55,235 nucleotides of DNA from Gammaproteobacteria bacterium (GTDB taxonomy: Bacteria > Pseudomonadota > Gammaproteobacteria > Chromatiales > Chromatiaceae). The stretch is from NCBI GenBank assembly GCA_024510845.1, contig JANEMA010000009.1, positions 1 to 55,235 on the forward strand. Reading direction: 5' to 3'. The notes under the pieces are model-generated. The model did no database searches. It saw only the letters and a list, made by a program, of their open reading frames with translations, and was not told the origin of the DNA. A program made the translations under genes and the position numbers. Within the stretch, counting starts at the first letter, position 1. Every line of letters starts with the position of its first letter. Below, one piece after another: positions 38,318 through 48,752 of the stretch.

Positions 38318-40963
38318 TCATTTCTCTTCCAGGCTGCGGCTGGCAATCTCGTAGACATCCTTGGATACCCCGGCCGAGATCATGCGCCGCAGCGCCCTTT
38401 GCGCATGCTGCTGACGCTGCTCGTCGTAGCACCGCCAGCGCGCCAAGGCACGCGCCAGCCCTGCCGCGATCTGTGGGTTGAGTGGGTCAAGCGCCAGCAC
38501 CTGATCGGCAAGAAACGCATAACCACTGCCGTCTGCGACATGAAAGCCCACCGGATTACCATTGACGAAAGTGCCGATCAGAGCACGCACCCGATTGGGA
38601 TTAGTCAGGGAAAAGGCAGGGTGGTCCATCAGTACATGTACCTGCATCAGGGTATCGGGGCGCACCGCCATGGCCTGCACCGAGAACCACTTATCCATCA
38701 CCAATGGCTCATTTGCCCAGCGCCTGGCAAAGTCGGCCAATATATCCTCGCGCTCGGGACGTTCGCTATCGGCAATCAACGAGAGCGCTGCCATCACATC
38801 GGTCATATTGTGCTGCGCACCGTACTGGTCGAGCAGCAACTGGAACACGGTATCGTCATTTTCCAGGCTGGCCAGCCAGCCCAGCAGGATGTTCTTGAGC
38901 CGCCGCCGACCGATGGCCGCCGCGTCGATGCAGTACTCCCCGGTTTCGCGCAATTGCGCGTAGCGCATGAGCATATCTTCGCGCAAGACCTCTGCTACGG
39001 TGCGCTTCAGATGCTCACGCGCGGCATACAACCCATCGACATCCACCACCGCCATGAAATCACCCAGATAACCGATGGCAGGCAGGGTCAGTACCTCGGC
39101 AATCAATGCCTGTTCGGTCTGTTCATCGAACAGCGCGGTGCGCAAGGCGCCTATCAGCGCCTCGGACATGCTCATGGATGCACCCTCCTGACGCTGGGCG
39201 ACCATGTGCAGGATGACTTGGCGCAGCAAGATCTGGCCAGCATCCCAACGGTTGAAGCCATTGCTGTCGTGGGCCATCAGGTGCAGCAGCTGCTCCTCGT
39301 TCCAGTCATATTCGATCCTGACCGGAGCACTGAAGCCACGTAACAGGGAGGGGACGGGCCGGTCATCGATGTCATCGAAAACGAAGACGGCTTCACGCTC
39401 ACGCAGTTCGAGCAGCAGGCTACCCCCGTCACTATCGCTGTCCCTGTAATGCAAGGGGATGTCGCGCCCTTCGCTATCCAGCAAGCCAATGACAAACGGG
39501 ATGTGGAAAGGCGGCTTGTCGTGCTGCCCTTGGGTGTCAGGCACTTCCTGACGAATCTTCAGAGTGTAGCGCCGCTTGCATGCATCATAGCTGTCCTGCA
39601 CATGCAGCACCGGCGTACCGGCACAACTGTACCAGTGCCTGAACTGACTCAGATCACGCCCGGAGACCACCTCCATACAGGCGACGAAGTCGTCGGTGGT
39701 CACCGCCTGGCCATCGAAGCGTTCGAAATATCGATCCATGGCCTCGCGGAACCGTTTGGGCCCCAACAGACGCGCCTGCATGCGTACCACTTCGGCACCC
39801 TTCTCGTACACAGTCTTGGTATAGAAATTATTGATCTCGATATAGGACTGAGGCCGCACAGGATGGGCCATCGGTCCGGCGTCCTCGGCAAACTGATGGG
39901 TGCGCAACAGACGCACATCCTCGATGCGCTTGACCGGGCGCGAACCCATGTCTGCGGAAAATTCCTGATCGCGATAAACAGTCAGGCCTTCTTTGAGTGA
40001 GAGCTGGAACCAGTCACGGCAGGTGATGCGGTTACCCGTCCAGTTGTGAAAATACTCGTGGGCCACCACGCCCTCGATGCCCTGGAAGTCGGCATCGGTG
40101 GCAGTATCGGGATGCGCCAGCACGTGCTTGCTGTTGAAAATGTTGAGACCCTTGTTCTCCATTGCACCCATGTTGAAATCGTCCACGGCGACGATGTTGA
40201 ACACGTCGAGGTCATATTCACGCCCGTAGTGTTCCTCGTCCCAGCGCATGGCCGCAACCAGTGAACACATGGCATGTTCGCACTTGTCAACATTGTGCGA
40301 CTCGACATGGATGCGCAGTAATACCTCGCGCCCCGAGGCGGTGATGAAATGTTCCTCGATACACTTCAGGTCACCCGCGACCAGGGCAAACAGATAACAG
40401 GGCTTGGGATACGGGTCGTGCCACTCAGCAAAGTGACGACCACCGGGCAACTCTCCTGTAGTCCCCAAGTTGCCGTTGGAAAGCAGCGCAGGATAGCGCT
40501 CGCGATCGGCCTCAATACGCACATCGAAGACTGACATCACGTCGGGCCGGTCGAGGAACCAAGTGATACGCCGGAAACCCTCGGCCTCGCATTGAGTACA
40601 GAACATCCCCCCGGAACGGTACAAACCCTCCAGTGCAGTGTTAGCCTCGGGCGCAATGATCACCTCACTGGACAGATCGAACTGCTCTGGCAGGGCCGTC
40701 AAATGCAGTCCCTCACTATCGACCCGGTATTCCTCCTCATCGAGACGCATGCCATCGATGGCAAGCCATTGCAGATCCAGTCCCTCGCCATGCAACAACA
40801 GCGACTCGGTGACTTCAGACGCCGGATTACGCCGCAGACGCATGAAAGAGAACACACGGGTCCCGGCCTCGCGTAAATCGAATCGCAGCGAGACACGGTC
40901 GATCAGGTAAGGCGGTGGTCGGTAGTCGGCCAACCGGGTAGAGCTGGGCGAAGATTCCTTCAT
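38318..40963 (-). CDS. pepN: Aminopeptidase N
   Basis: An 881-residue M1-family zinc aminopeptidase involved in cytoplasmic peptide turnover. It shows the exopeptidase motif GAMEN (about residue 265) and the zinc site HEYFHNWTGNRITC (about residue 300), with the downstream glutamate in LKEGLTVYRDQEFS. The C-terminal helical domain is complete. An in-frame ATG at 41008 exists, but MKESSPSSTRLADYRPPPYLID fits the gammaproteobacterial family start. The upstream gap is described separately. Confidence 0.96.
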   Translation of the reverse strand: MKESSPSSTRLADYRPPPYLIDRVSLRFDLREAGTRVFSFMRLRRNPASEVTESLLLHGEGLDLQWLAIDGMRLDEEEYRVDSEGLHLTALPEQFDLSSEVIIAPEANTALEGLYRSGGMFCTQCEAEGFRRITWFLDRPDVMSVFDVRIEADRERYPALLSNGNLGTTGELPGGRHFAEWHDPYPKPCYLFALVAGDLKCIEEHFITASGREVLLRIHVESHNVDKCEHAMCSLVAAMRWDEEHYGREYDLDVFNIVAVDDFNMGAMENKGLNIFNSKHVLAHPDTATDADFQGIEGVVAHEYFHNWTGNRITCRDWFQLSLKEGLTVYRDQEFSADMGSRPVKRIEDVRLLRTHQFAEDAGPMAHPVRPQSYIEINNFYTKTVYEKGAEVVRMQARLLGPKRFREAMDRYFERFDGQAVTTDDFVACMEVVSGRDLSQFRHWYSCAGTPVLHVQDSYDACKRRYTLKIRQEVPDTQGQHDKPPFHIPFVIGLLDSEGRDIPLHYRDSDSDGGSLLLELREREAVFVFDDIDDRPVPSLLRGFSAPVRIEYDWNEEQLLHLMAHDSNGFNRWDAGQILLRQVILHMVAQRQEGASMSMSEALIGALRTALFDEQTEQALIAEVLTLPAIGYLGDFMAVVDVDGLYAAREHLKRTVAEVLREDMLMRYAQLRETGEYCIDAAAIGRRRLKNILLGWLASLENDDTVFQLLLDQYGAQHNMTDVMAALSLIADSERPEREDILADFARRWANEPLVMDKWFSVQAMAVRPDTLMQVHVLMDHPAFSLTNPNRVRALIGTFVNGNPVGFHVADGSGYAFLADQVLALDPLNPQIAAGLARALARWRCYDEQRQQHAQRALRRMISAGVSKDVYEIASRSLEEK

Positions 40964-41615
40964 GTACGCAACATCCCGGTACAAGGCAAGAAAGGCTGTT
41001 CCCGCCATTATAGGAATTCTACCCGAACCTTACCAAGCACCAGATCCAGCAATAGTCGTACTTCTCTCCCACATCAATCCGAATTTTACCGAACGACAGG
41101 GCAACAAGTCGGGAACAGAACCTGCGGTCAGTAACCAGACCGGACACTTTTTACCCGGCTGATCCGATCCAAGGCTCATCCATTGTTCGAACGCTGCCCC
41201 GCGATCGCATTCGCCGGCGATGTAAGGCGTGTTCGAGCATATCGCGCGCAAGCTGCTGAACAACACCCCACCCCAAGGTGCCACACACTCAGACCTCACG
41301 GAAAACTCGGCCCCCATCCGCCCGTAGGCGACGCTTGCGACACCTGCAAGGTAGCTGCGGTTCACCAATCCGGACCCCATTAACCCCCCGAAGAAACTGA
41401 TGACGGCCAAGAGCAGATGCTGCTATGCCATCTGGCTTGGCACTATTGCCAACCCAAGGCTTTCGACCTGCTGGATGAAGAAAAGGACCTGTTTCCGCGA
41501 TCACCGCCAGAGATGCGCCCGAACTTCGATCTGAAACGCCACGTGCACCGGCATTCGAGAGAAGCAAGAATCGATCGGCCAATGATCTCCTCCGATCGAC
41601 TCGACTACCGCACAC
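40964..41615. other. Intergenic region, no gene recognised
   Basis: About 650 bases between pepN and dapB. Short open frames exist on both strands (for example a plus-strand frame from 41417 with WHYCQPKAFDLLDEEKDLFP), but none matches a family I know and none has convincing starts. Given the decayed genes elsewhere in the window this may be another degraded insertion. It should also hold the pepN promoter. Confidence 0.5.
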
Positions 41616-42482
<867 letters not shown>

Positions 42483-42645
42483 TTAGAACGGTATTGAAAA
42501 ACCACAAAGACTACGAAAGGATTCATTGCAAGGCTGTTTCCATGACCGTGCGAAGAGGAGTAACCACGAAGGTTTTGCATTCGCGGTCGATTCTCCCGCA
42601 CAGCACAGAAATATCCTCACAAAAACCCCTTGTAGTCGACCGAAC

Positions 42646-43776
42646 CTACAACCCCACATCCTTCAGAAATCCCTTGACCTTGTCCAGCCAGCCGTGAGCA
42701 TTGGGGCTGTGCTTGCTGCCACCACCGGTGAGCGACTGGTCGAGTTCCTCGATCAGCCGGTGCTGCTCGGTAGTGAGCTTGACGGGAGTCTCGACCACGA
42801 CACGGACGATGAGATCACCCTGCGGGCCACCACGCACCGGCTTCACGCCCTTGCCGCGCAGACGGAACATGCGTCCGGTCTGAGTTCCTTCAGGGATCTT
42901 GAGCTTGACCTTGCCATTGAGGGTGGGTACCTCGACCTCGCCACCTAGCGCCGCACGGGTGAAGGAGATAGGCATCTCACAATACAGGCTGGCATCGTCC
43001 CGGGTAAAGATGGGGTGCTCACGCACATGCACCTGCACGTACAAATCACCAGGAGGAGCACCTTTCTCACCAGCCTCGCCCTCGCCAGCCAAGCGGATAC
43101 GGTCGCCGGTATCCACACCCTGCGGCACCTTGACCGAGAGCACCTTGGTCTTCTGCACCCGGCCCTTCCCATGACAGGCAGGACAAGGGTTTTCGATGAC
43201 CTCCCCACTACCATGACAGGTCGGACATGCCTGCTGCACCGAAAAGAAACCCTGCTGCAACCGGACCCGGCCCGCACCATGGCAGGTCCCGCAGATCTTG
43301 ACCGAGCTGCCCTTGTGCGCACCACTGCCGCTACAGGTCCCGCACTGGGTCCAGGTGGGCACCTCGATCTTGACCATGGTGCCAGCCACTGCATCCTCCA
43401 GGCTCAACTCCAGGTTGTAACGCAAATCGGCACCACGATAGACCTGCTGGCGCCCATCCTCCCGGCCACCGCCGAAGATATCGCCGAAGATATCGCTGAA
43501 GCTGGCTCCACCACCACCGAAGCCGCCGGCCCCGGCGGCCGCACCATCCACTCCGGCATGACCGAACTGGTCATAGGCCGCCCGTTTCTGCGAGTCGGAG
43601 AGGACCTCGTAGGCCTCCTTGACCTCCTTGAACTTGATCTCCGCCTCGGCCGCGCCCTCACCGCTGTTGCGATCGGGATGATACTTCATGGCCAGCCGGC
43701 GATAGACCTTCTTGATCTCCGCCTCGCTGGCATTGCGCTGAATACCCAGGACCTCGTAATAGCAACGCTTCGACAT
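42646..43776 (-). CDS. dnaJ: Co-chaperone DnaJ
   Basis: Hsp40 partner of DnaK, 376 residues. It has a J domain (about 1-70) with the HPD motif in MKYHPDRN, a G/F-rich linker ([21 protein letters not shown]) and a zinc domain with four CxxCxGxG repeats ([32 protein letters not shown]). A beta-rich substrate-binding C-terminus follows. It follows dnaK on the same strand with a 132-base gap. Confidence 0.98.
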   Translation of the reverse strand: MSKRCYYEVLGIQRNASEAEIKKVYRRLAMKYHPDRNSGEGAAEAEIKFKEVKEAYEVLSDSQKRAAYDQFGHAGVDGAAAGAGGFGGGGASFSDIFGDIFGGGREDGRQQVYRGADLRYNLELSLEDAVAGTMVKIEVPTWTQCGTCSGSGAHKGSSVKICGTCHGAGRVRLQQGFFSVQQACPTCHGSGEVIENPCPACHGKGRVQKTKVLSVKVPQGVDTGDRIRLAGEGEAGEKGAPPGDLYVQVHVREHPIFTRDDASLYCEMPISFTRAALGGEVEVPTLNGKVKLKIPEGTQTGRMFRLRGKGVKPVRGGPQGDLIVRVVVETPVKLTTEQHRLIEELDQSLTGGGSKHSPNAHGWLDKVKGFLKDVGL

Positions 43777-43908
43777 GGATTCTCACTCTGTTTCGTCCCA
43801 CCCCGCACATCGGGTGGCGCATCGTACCCCACACCCGAAAACGCCGAAACGCGCAGATCTTGCGAACCGCACGCTTCGGCAAATCATTTTCAAACGCGCA
43901 ACATCGTC

Positions 43909-45840
43909 TTACTTCTTATCGTCCACATCTTCGAACTCGGCATCAACGACATCATCATCGGCCTGTCCCGAGGCTGTACCCGCGGCACCAGCTGCTCCCG
44001 AAGATGCACCTGCGTCACCACCCTGCTGCTGATAGATACGTTCAGCCATCTTGTTCGATGCCTCGGCAAGCACCTTGGTCCTGGTCACGATAGTGTCATT
44101 GTCGTCGCCCTTCATGGCATCTTCCAGATCGGCGATGGCCTTCTCGATCTTCTCCTTCTCGTCGGCCTCGAGCTTGTCGCCCAACTCGTCCATGGACTTG
44201 CGGGTGGCATGAATCAAGGCATCGGCGCTATTACGCGCGGAGACCAGCTCCTGGAACTTCTTGTCTTCCTCGGCATGCATCTCGGCGTCCTTGACCATGC
44301 GTTCGATCTCTTCCTCGGACAAACCAGAGGAGGCCGTGATCTTGATCGACTGCTCCTTGCCAGTCGCCTTGTCCTTGGCCGAGACATGCAGAATGCCGTT
44401 GGCGTCGATATCGAAACCGACCTCGATCTGTGGCACCCCGCGCGGCGCTGGCGGAATGTCGGTCAGGTCGAAGCGGCCCAACGATTTGTTGGCCGAAGCC
44501 TGTTCCCGCTCACCCTGCAACACGTGCACGGTGACCGCGGTCTGATTGTCCTCGGCCGTCGAGAAGATCTGCGATGCCCGGGTCGGAATCGTGGTGTTCT
44601 TCTCGATCAGATTGGTCATCACACCTCCCATGGTCTCGATGCCGAGGCTCAGCGGGGTCACGTCGAGCAACAGCAGGTCCTTCACATCACCAGCGAGCAC
44701 ACCACCCTGGATGGCCGCACCGATGGCCACCGCCTCATCAGGGTTGACGTCCTTGCGCAACGCCTTGCCGAAGAACTTCTCGACCACCTCCTGCACCTTG
44801 GGCATGCGGGTCTGGCCACCGACCAGGATCACATCGTCGATGTCCGAGGCGGACAACCCGGCATCGGTCAACGCAGTCTTGCAGGGCTCGAGCGTGCGTT
44901 GCACCAGACCGTCCACCAGTGCCTCCAGCTTGGCGCGGGTGAGCTTGATGTTCATGTGCTTGGGACCACTCGCATCGGCCGTGACGTACGGCAGGTTGAT
45001 GTCGGTCTGCTGGCTCGAGGACAACTCGATCTTGGCCTTCTCGGCGGCTTCCTTCAGACGCTGCAAGGCCAGCGGGTCCTGGCGCAGATCGACGCCCTGT
45101 TCCTTTTTGAACTCATCAACCAGGTAATCGATGATGCGGTTGTCGAAGTCCTCGCCACCGAGGAAGGTGTCGCCATTGGTCGAAAGCACCTCGAACTGAC
45201 GCTCGCCGTCGATCTCGGCTACCTCGATGATGGACACATCGAAAGTGCCACCACCCAGGTCGTAGACCGCCAGCTTCTTGTCGCCCGGCGACTTGTCCAT
45301 GCCATAGGCCAGAGCTGCGGCAGTCGGCTCGTTGATGATGCGCTTGACCTCCAGACCAGCGATACGCCCGGCATCTTTGGTCGCCTGGCGTTGCGAGTCG
45401 TTGAAATAGGCCGGCACCGTAATGACCGCCTCGGTCACTGGCTCGCCCAGATACTCTTCGGCGTCCTTCTTCATCTTCTGCAGGATCCTGGCCGAAATCT
45501 CCTGCGGTGCCATCTTCTTGTCATTGACATCCACCCAAGCGTCGCCGTTGCCAGCCTTGACGATCTTGTACGGCACGATGTCCTGATCACGCCTGACCAC
45601 ATCGTCGTCGAAACGGCGACCGATCAGACGCTTGATGGCAAACAGGGTGTTCTCCGGATTGGTCACAGCCTGGCGCTTGGCCGACTGACCGACCAGGATC
45701 TCACCATCCTTGGCGAAGGCTACAACCGAGGGAGTGGTGCGCGCGCCTTCACTATTCTCAATGACCTTGGGGGTGTCGCCTTCCATCACGGCGACACAGG
45801 AGTTGGTAGTACCGAGGTCGATTCCGATGATCTTGCCCAT
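43909..45840 (-). CDS. dnaK: Chaperone DnaK (Hsp70)
   Basis: Main cytoplasmic Hsp70, 643 residues. The ATPase domain starts [20 protein letters not shown] and has [14 protein letters not shown] and [13 protein letters not shown]. The substrate-binding domain contains [20 protein letters not shown], and the acidic tail ends [17 protein letters not shown] sigma-32 type promoter lies 45 bases upstream, across the grpE stop. The 1009-residue open frame on the opposite strand is an antisense shadow. Confidence 0.99.
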   Translation of the reverse strand: MGKIIGIDLGTTNSCVAVMEGDTPKVIENSEGARTTPSVVAFAKDGEILVGQSAKRQAVTNPENTLFAIKRLIGRRFDDDVVRRDQDIVPYKIVKAGNGDAWVDVNDKKMAPQEISARILQKMKKDAEEYLGEPVTEAVITVPAYFNDSQRQATKDAGRIAGLEVKRIINEPTAAALAYGMDKSPGDKKLAVYDLGGGTFDVSIIEVAEIDGERQFEVLSTNGDTFLGGEDFDNRIIDYLVDEFKKEQGVDLRQDPLALQRLKEAAEKAKIELSSSQQTDINLPYVTADASGPKHMNIKLTRAKLEALVDGLVQRTLEPCKTALTDAGLSASDIDDVILVGGQTRMPKVQEVVEKFFGKALRKDVNPDEAVAIGAAIQGGVLAGDVKDLLLLDVTPLSLGIETMGGVMTNLIEKNTTIPTRASQIFSTAEDNQTAVTVHVLQGEREQASANKSLGRFDLTDIPPAPRGVPQIEVGFDIDANGILHVSAKDKATGKEQSIKITASSGLSEEEIERMVKDAEMHAEEDKKFQELVSARNSADALIHATRKSMDELGDKLEADEKEKIEKAIADLEDAMKGDDNDTIVTRTKVLAEASNKMAERIYQQQGGDAGASSGAAGAAGTASGQADDDVVDAEFEDVDDKK

Positions 45841-45884
45841 CTTGGGGTTCTCCGTCTTTTGGCTAATTTAGGAAACTGTTGCTC

Positions 45885-45912
45885 ACGTGGGGCTGACCCG
45901 CCCGCTTTCAAG
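45885..45912 (-). promoter_or_regulatory. Sigma-32 type promoter for dnaK
   Basis: Read on the minus strand, CTTGAAA (45912-45906) and CCCCACGT (45892-45885) are separated by 13 bases. The heat-shock consensus is CTTGAAA then CCCCATNT with 13-17 bases between. The -35 element contains the grpE stop codon TGA. It allows dnaK to be induced separately from grpE. Confidence 0.82.
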
Positions 45913-46507
45913 CCCCGCCGCCGTCTTCGGCGGCCTTGGAAACTGCGACCAAGGCCGGACGTACCAGGCGACCATTCAGTGTGTAGCCCTTCTGGATCAC
46001 GTCCACCACAGCATTCGGCTCGACATCGGCACATGGCACCGTAGCCATGGCTTGGTGGTACTCCGGATCGAAGGGCTGTCCCACCGGATCGATCTGCTCC
46101 ACACCGAACTTGCCCATCACATCCGCCAGCATCTTCAGCGTCAGCTCGGTGCCCTCGCGCAGCTTGGCCACATCCGCGCTCGCCTCCTGCGCGGCCGCAA
46201 ACCCCAGTTCGAGGCTGTCACGCACCCCCAACAGCTCGGAGACAAACTTCTCCAACGCGAATTTATGTGTCTTCTCGAGCTCCTGTGCATGCCGGCGTTT
46301 GAGGTTCTCCATCTCGGCGTGGGCCCGCATCAACTTGTCGTGCGTCTCGTCAGCCCTGACGCACGCATCGGCAAACAGCCGGTTGAGCTCATCGACATCC
46401 TGCTCGATCTCGACAGCATCGACCTCGATCTCCTGCAGCGCCTCCTCGAAGGTATCGGCTGCTTCCCCTTGCGGCTCTGCGGCCGTCTCCTTGTTGACAT
46501 CGTTCAT
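45908..46507 (-). CDS. grpE: Nucleotide exchange factor GrpE
   Basis: Drives ADP release from DnaK. The 199-residue protein has an acidic N-terminus, a long coiled coil (RADETHDKLMRAHAEMENLKRR), and the C-terminal beta domain with FDPEYHQAM and VIQKGYTLNGRLVRPALVAVSK. ATG 46507 was chosen because AGAGG lies seven bases before it; an earlier ATG at 46537 lacks support. It has its own sigma-32 type promoter at 46597-46624. Confidence 0.97.
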   Translation of the reverse strand: MNDVNKETAAEPQGEAADTFEEALQEIEVDAVEIEQDVDELNRLFADACVRADETHDKLMRAHAEMENLKRRHAQELEKTHKFALEKFVSELLGVRDSLELGFAAAQEASADVAKLREGTELTLKMLADVMGKFGVEQIDPVGQPFDPEYHQAMATVPCADVEPNAVVDVIQKGYTLNGRLVRPALVAVSKAAEDGGGA

Positions 46508-46566
46508 CAAGAACCTCTTGCTAAGATTTTGATTCAAAAATCAGAAACAGCCTCTAAACCATGACT

Positions 46567-46594
46567 CAGGCTGCGTATGCGTGGACGCAGCCTG
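46567..46594 (-). promoter_or_regulatory. Ten-base-pair hairpin in the grpE leader
   Basis: CAGGCTGCGT, an eight-base loop and ACGCAGCCTG form a perfect ten-base stem right after the sigma-32 type promoter, at the expected 5' end of the grpE transcript. No T tract follows, so it is not a typical terminator. It could stabilise the mRNA or respond to temperature; the role is unknown. Confidence 0.6.
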
Positions 46595-46596
46595 CG

Positions 46597-46624
46597 ACGT
46601 GGGGCCGCAACCGGGAAATTCAAG
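46597..46624 (-). promoter_or_regulatory. Sigma-32 type promoter for grpE
   Basis: On the minus strand CTTGAAT (46624-46618) is followed after 13 bases by CCCCACGT (46604-46597). The layout and -10 octamer are the same as in front of dnaK. The -35 element contains the hrcA stop codon. Start of transcription is expected near 46590. Confidence 0.8.
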
Positions 46625-47675
46625 ACCGCAACTTCAGCGCCGCACCCAGCAACTGCGCGGTGACATCGACGATGGGGATAACTTTGCCATAGGGCAGCCG
46701 GGTCGGACCGATCACACCGAGCACTCCGATCACCTCATCATCAACCTTGTAGGGAGATGTGATGACACTGCAGTCACGCAGGGTCTCGTAGCCAGATTCC
46801 TCACCGATATAGATCTGTACCCCTTCGGCCTTCAGACAGCGGTCGAGCAGGTGCAACATCTGCTGCTTCTCGGCGAAGACACCGAACAGCTCGCGCAAGC
46901 AGTCCATACGCGCCAGCTCATCGAAATCCATCAGGTTGGTCTGGCCGGAAACTACCACATCCGCCTCATTGGCAGCATCCGCCGAGAACGCCATCTGGGC
47001 CATGTGCAAGGCCTCGACCATCAGGTCGTCCATACGCTCACGCGTGGCCTGCATGTCATCGAGCACCAGCCGGCGCACGCTCTTCAGATCGTGTCCGGCA
47101 TAATGTTCGGTGATGTAGTTCGATAGCTGTTCGAGCTCGCTGCGCTTGAAGCAGCGCCCAGTCTCGATGATACGGTTGAGGATCTCGCCCACCGAAGTCA
47201 CCAGCACCACCAGCACCCGGGTGCCCGAAAGCGGTACGAACTCGATCTGCCGCACCCGTTCCTGATTGCGCTTGGGCACCATCACCACTCCGGCCATACG
47301 GGTCACGCTGGAAAGCAGACGTGATGCCGACTCGACGATCTCGCTCGATGTGTTGGCGCTGGGAATCTGCTGCTGCAACTGGTCCACCATCTTGCGATTC
47401 AGCGGCTTGATCGACAACAATGAATCGACGAACAGACGGTAACCAGCGGCGGTGGGCACCCGCCCGGCCGATGTGTGCGGCGAAGCCACCAAGCCCAGCG
47501 CCTCAAGATCGGACATCACGTTACGGGTAGTCGCGGGACTCAGATCCCGCCCCGAATCACGTGCCAGGGTACGCGAGCCGACCGGCTGGCCGTCACGGAT
47601 ATAGCGCTCGATCAGCACCTTGAGAAAGTGCTGCGCGCGCTCGCTGATCTGCTCTTCTGGGGCTCTCGACACCAT
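46620..47675 (-). CDS. hrcA: Heat-inducible transcription repressor HrcA
   Basis: A 351-residue repressor of the CIRCE regulon. The N-terminal winged helix reads AQHFLKVLIERYIRDGQPVGSRTLA, then SPATTRNVMSDLEALGLVASPHTSAGRVPTxxGYR-like (here PTAAGYRLFVD). The rest is the GAF-like dimer domain ending VIGVLGVIGPTRLPYGKVIPIVD. ATG 47675 is the likely start; an ATG five codons upstream also exists. It is divergent from nadK. No CIRCE repeat was seen in front of hrcA, grpE, dnaK or dnaJ. Confidence 0.95.
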   Translation of the reverse strand: MVSRAPEEQISERAQHFLKVLIERYIRDGQPVGSRTLARDSGRDLSPATTRNVMSDLEALGLVASPHTSAGRVPTAAGYRLFVDSLLSIKPLNRKMVDQLQQQIPSANTSSEIVESASRLLSSVTRMAGVVMVPKRNQERVRQIEFVPLSGTRVLVVLVTSVGEILNRIIETGRCFKRSELEQLSNYITEHYAGHDLKSVRRLVLDDMQATRERMDDLMVEALHMAQMAFSADAANEADVVVSGQTNLMDFDELARMDCLRELFGVFAEKQQMLHLLDRCLKAEGVQIYIGEESGYETLRDCSVITSPYKVDDEVIGVLGVIGPTRLPYGKVIPIVDVTAQLLGAALKLRS

Positions 47676-47761
47676 CCAACTCCGGGTCACTGCACGGAAC
47701 CTATCGACACCGGACGACTGTCGTCGAACACGACATATTGCGCCCAGACAACAGGCAACCG

Positions 47762-47792
47762 ATTATGTGGATGTGCCTTCCGGGGAGTCAAG
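47762..47792 (-). promoter_or_regulatory. Putative hrcA promoter
   Basis: On the minus strand CTTGACT (47792-47786) is followed by CCACATAAT (47770-47762). It fits sigma-70 (TTGACT, 18 bases, CATAAT) and partly sigma-32. It is placed about 90 bases before the hrcA start. Assignment is uncertain. Confidence 0.45.
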
Positions 47793-47873
47793 CGCACTGC
47801 GAACCAGGTTCTTTCATGGCCGGGGGCAACATGATAGTTTTTCGACAGCCCTTATCGACCGACGGATCACACC

Positions 47874-48752
47874 TTGAGCAACGCTACGGAGTTTCACCAT
47901 ATCGCGCTGATCGTCAAGCCCGACGACTCCAGCGAGGACCTAGTGAACACCCTGCGCCAGACCGTCACCTTCCTCGGAGAACGAGGGGTGAAGGTGTTTC
48001 CCGATCAGCATGCAGCGCGTGCTCTGGGCCTTTCACACCCTCTCGCCACCGAGGAAATGGGGCATCACTGTGATCTGGCGATCATCATCGGTGGCGACGG
48101 GACCTTCCTGAACAGTGCACGCCGTCTGGGCAACAGCCAGATCCCGCTGCTGGGAGTGAATCTGGGACGACTGGGCTTTCTGGTGGATATCTCGCCCGAC
48201 GCCATGCGTGACACCCTGGGAAACGTGCTGGATGGCCGCTATGAAGAGGAAGAGCGCTTCCTGCTGAGCTGTCAGGTGGGCAAACAAGCACCCGAACTGG
48301 CTCTCAACGACGTAGTACTGCACAAGTGGAATACCGCGCGCATGGTCGAATTCGAGACCTGGGTGGACGACAGCTTCATCGACACCCAGCGCTCGGACGG
48401 CATCATCGTCTCCACTCCTACCGGCTCGACCGCCTACGCCCTTTCGGTCGGAGGCCCTCTGCTCACCCCGACGCTGGATGCCATCGCCCTGGTCCCGATC
48501 TGTCCTCACACACTGAGCAACCGTCCGATCGTGGTGCACAGCCGCAACGTAGTGCGCCTGCGGGTCTGCGGCAAGACCTCACCCGAGCACGTGCGCGTCA
48601 CCTGCGATGGCCAAGTTACCCTCGATGTCGGTCCCGGCGATGACATAGTGTTGCACCGTCACCAATCTCCCTTGCGTCTGATCCATCCGGCAGGTCACGA
48701 TCACTTCCAGATCCTGCGCACCAAACTGCACTGGGGAGGAAAGCACAGCTGA
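47874..48752 (+). CDS. nadK: NAD kinase
   Basis: Phosphorylates NAD to NADP. The 292-residue protein begins at a TTG codon (47874), since MSNATEFHHIALIVKP matches the family N-terminus and no ATG lies nearby in frame. Motifs are IIGGDGTFLNSARRL, LALNDVVLHK (the NE/D site), SDGIIVSTPTGSTAYALSVGGP and the C-terminal VTCDGQ. The stop shares a base with the recN start, a pairing conserved in Proteobacteria. Confidence 0.95.
   Translation: MSNATEFHHIALIVKPDDSSEDLVNTLRQTVTFLGERGVKVFPDQHAARALGLSHPLATEEMGHHCDLAIIIGGDGTFLNSARRLGNSQIPLLGVNLGRLGFLVDISPDAMRDTLGNVLDGRYEEEERFLLSCQVGKQAPELALNDVVLHKWNTARMVEFETWVDDSFIDTQRSDGIIVSTPTGSTAYALSVGGPLLTPTLDAIALVPICPHTLSNRPIVVHSRNVVRLRVCGKTSPEHVRVTCDGQVTLDVGPGDDIVLHRHQSPLRLIHPAGHDHFQILRTKLHWGGKHS

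Noticed and set aside
43015..46044. 1009-codon open frame on the plus strand
   Set aside because: It is antisense to dnaJ and dnaK, a well-known artefact of codon use in GC-rich dnaK genes, and it matches nothing recognisable.
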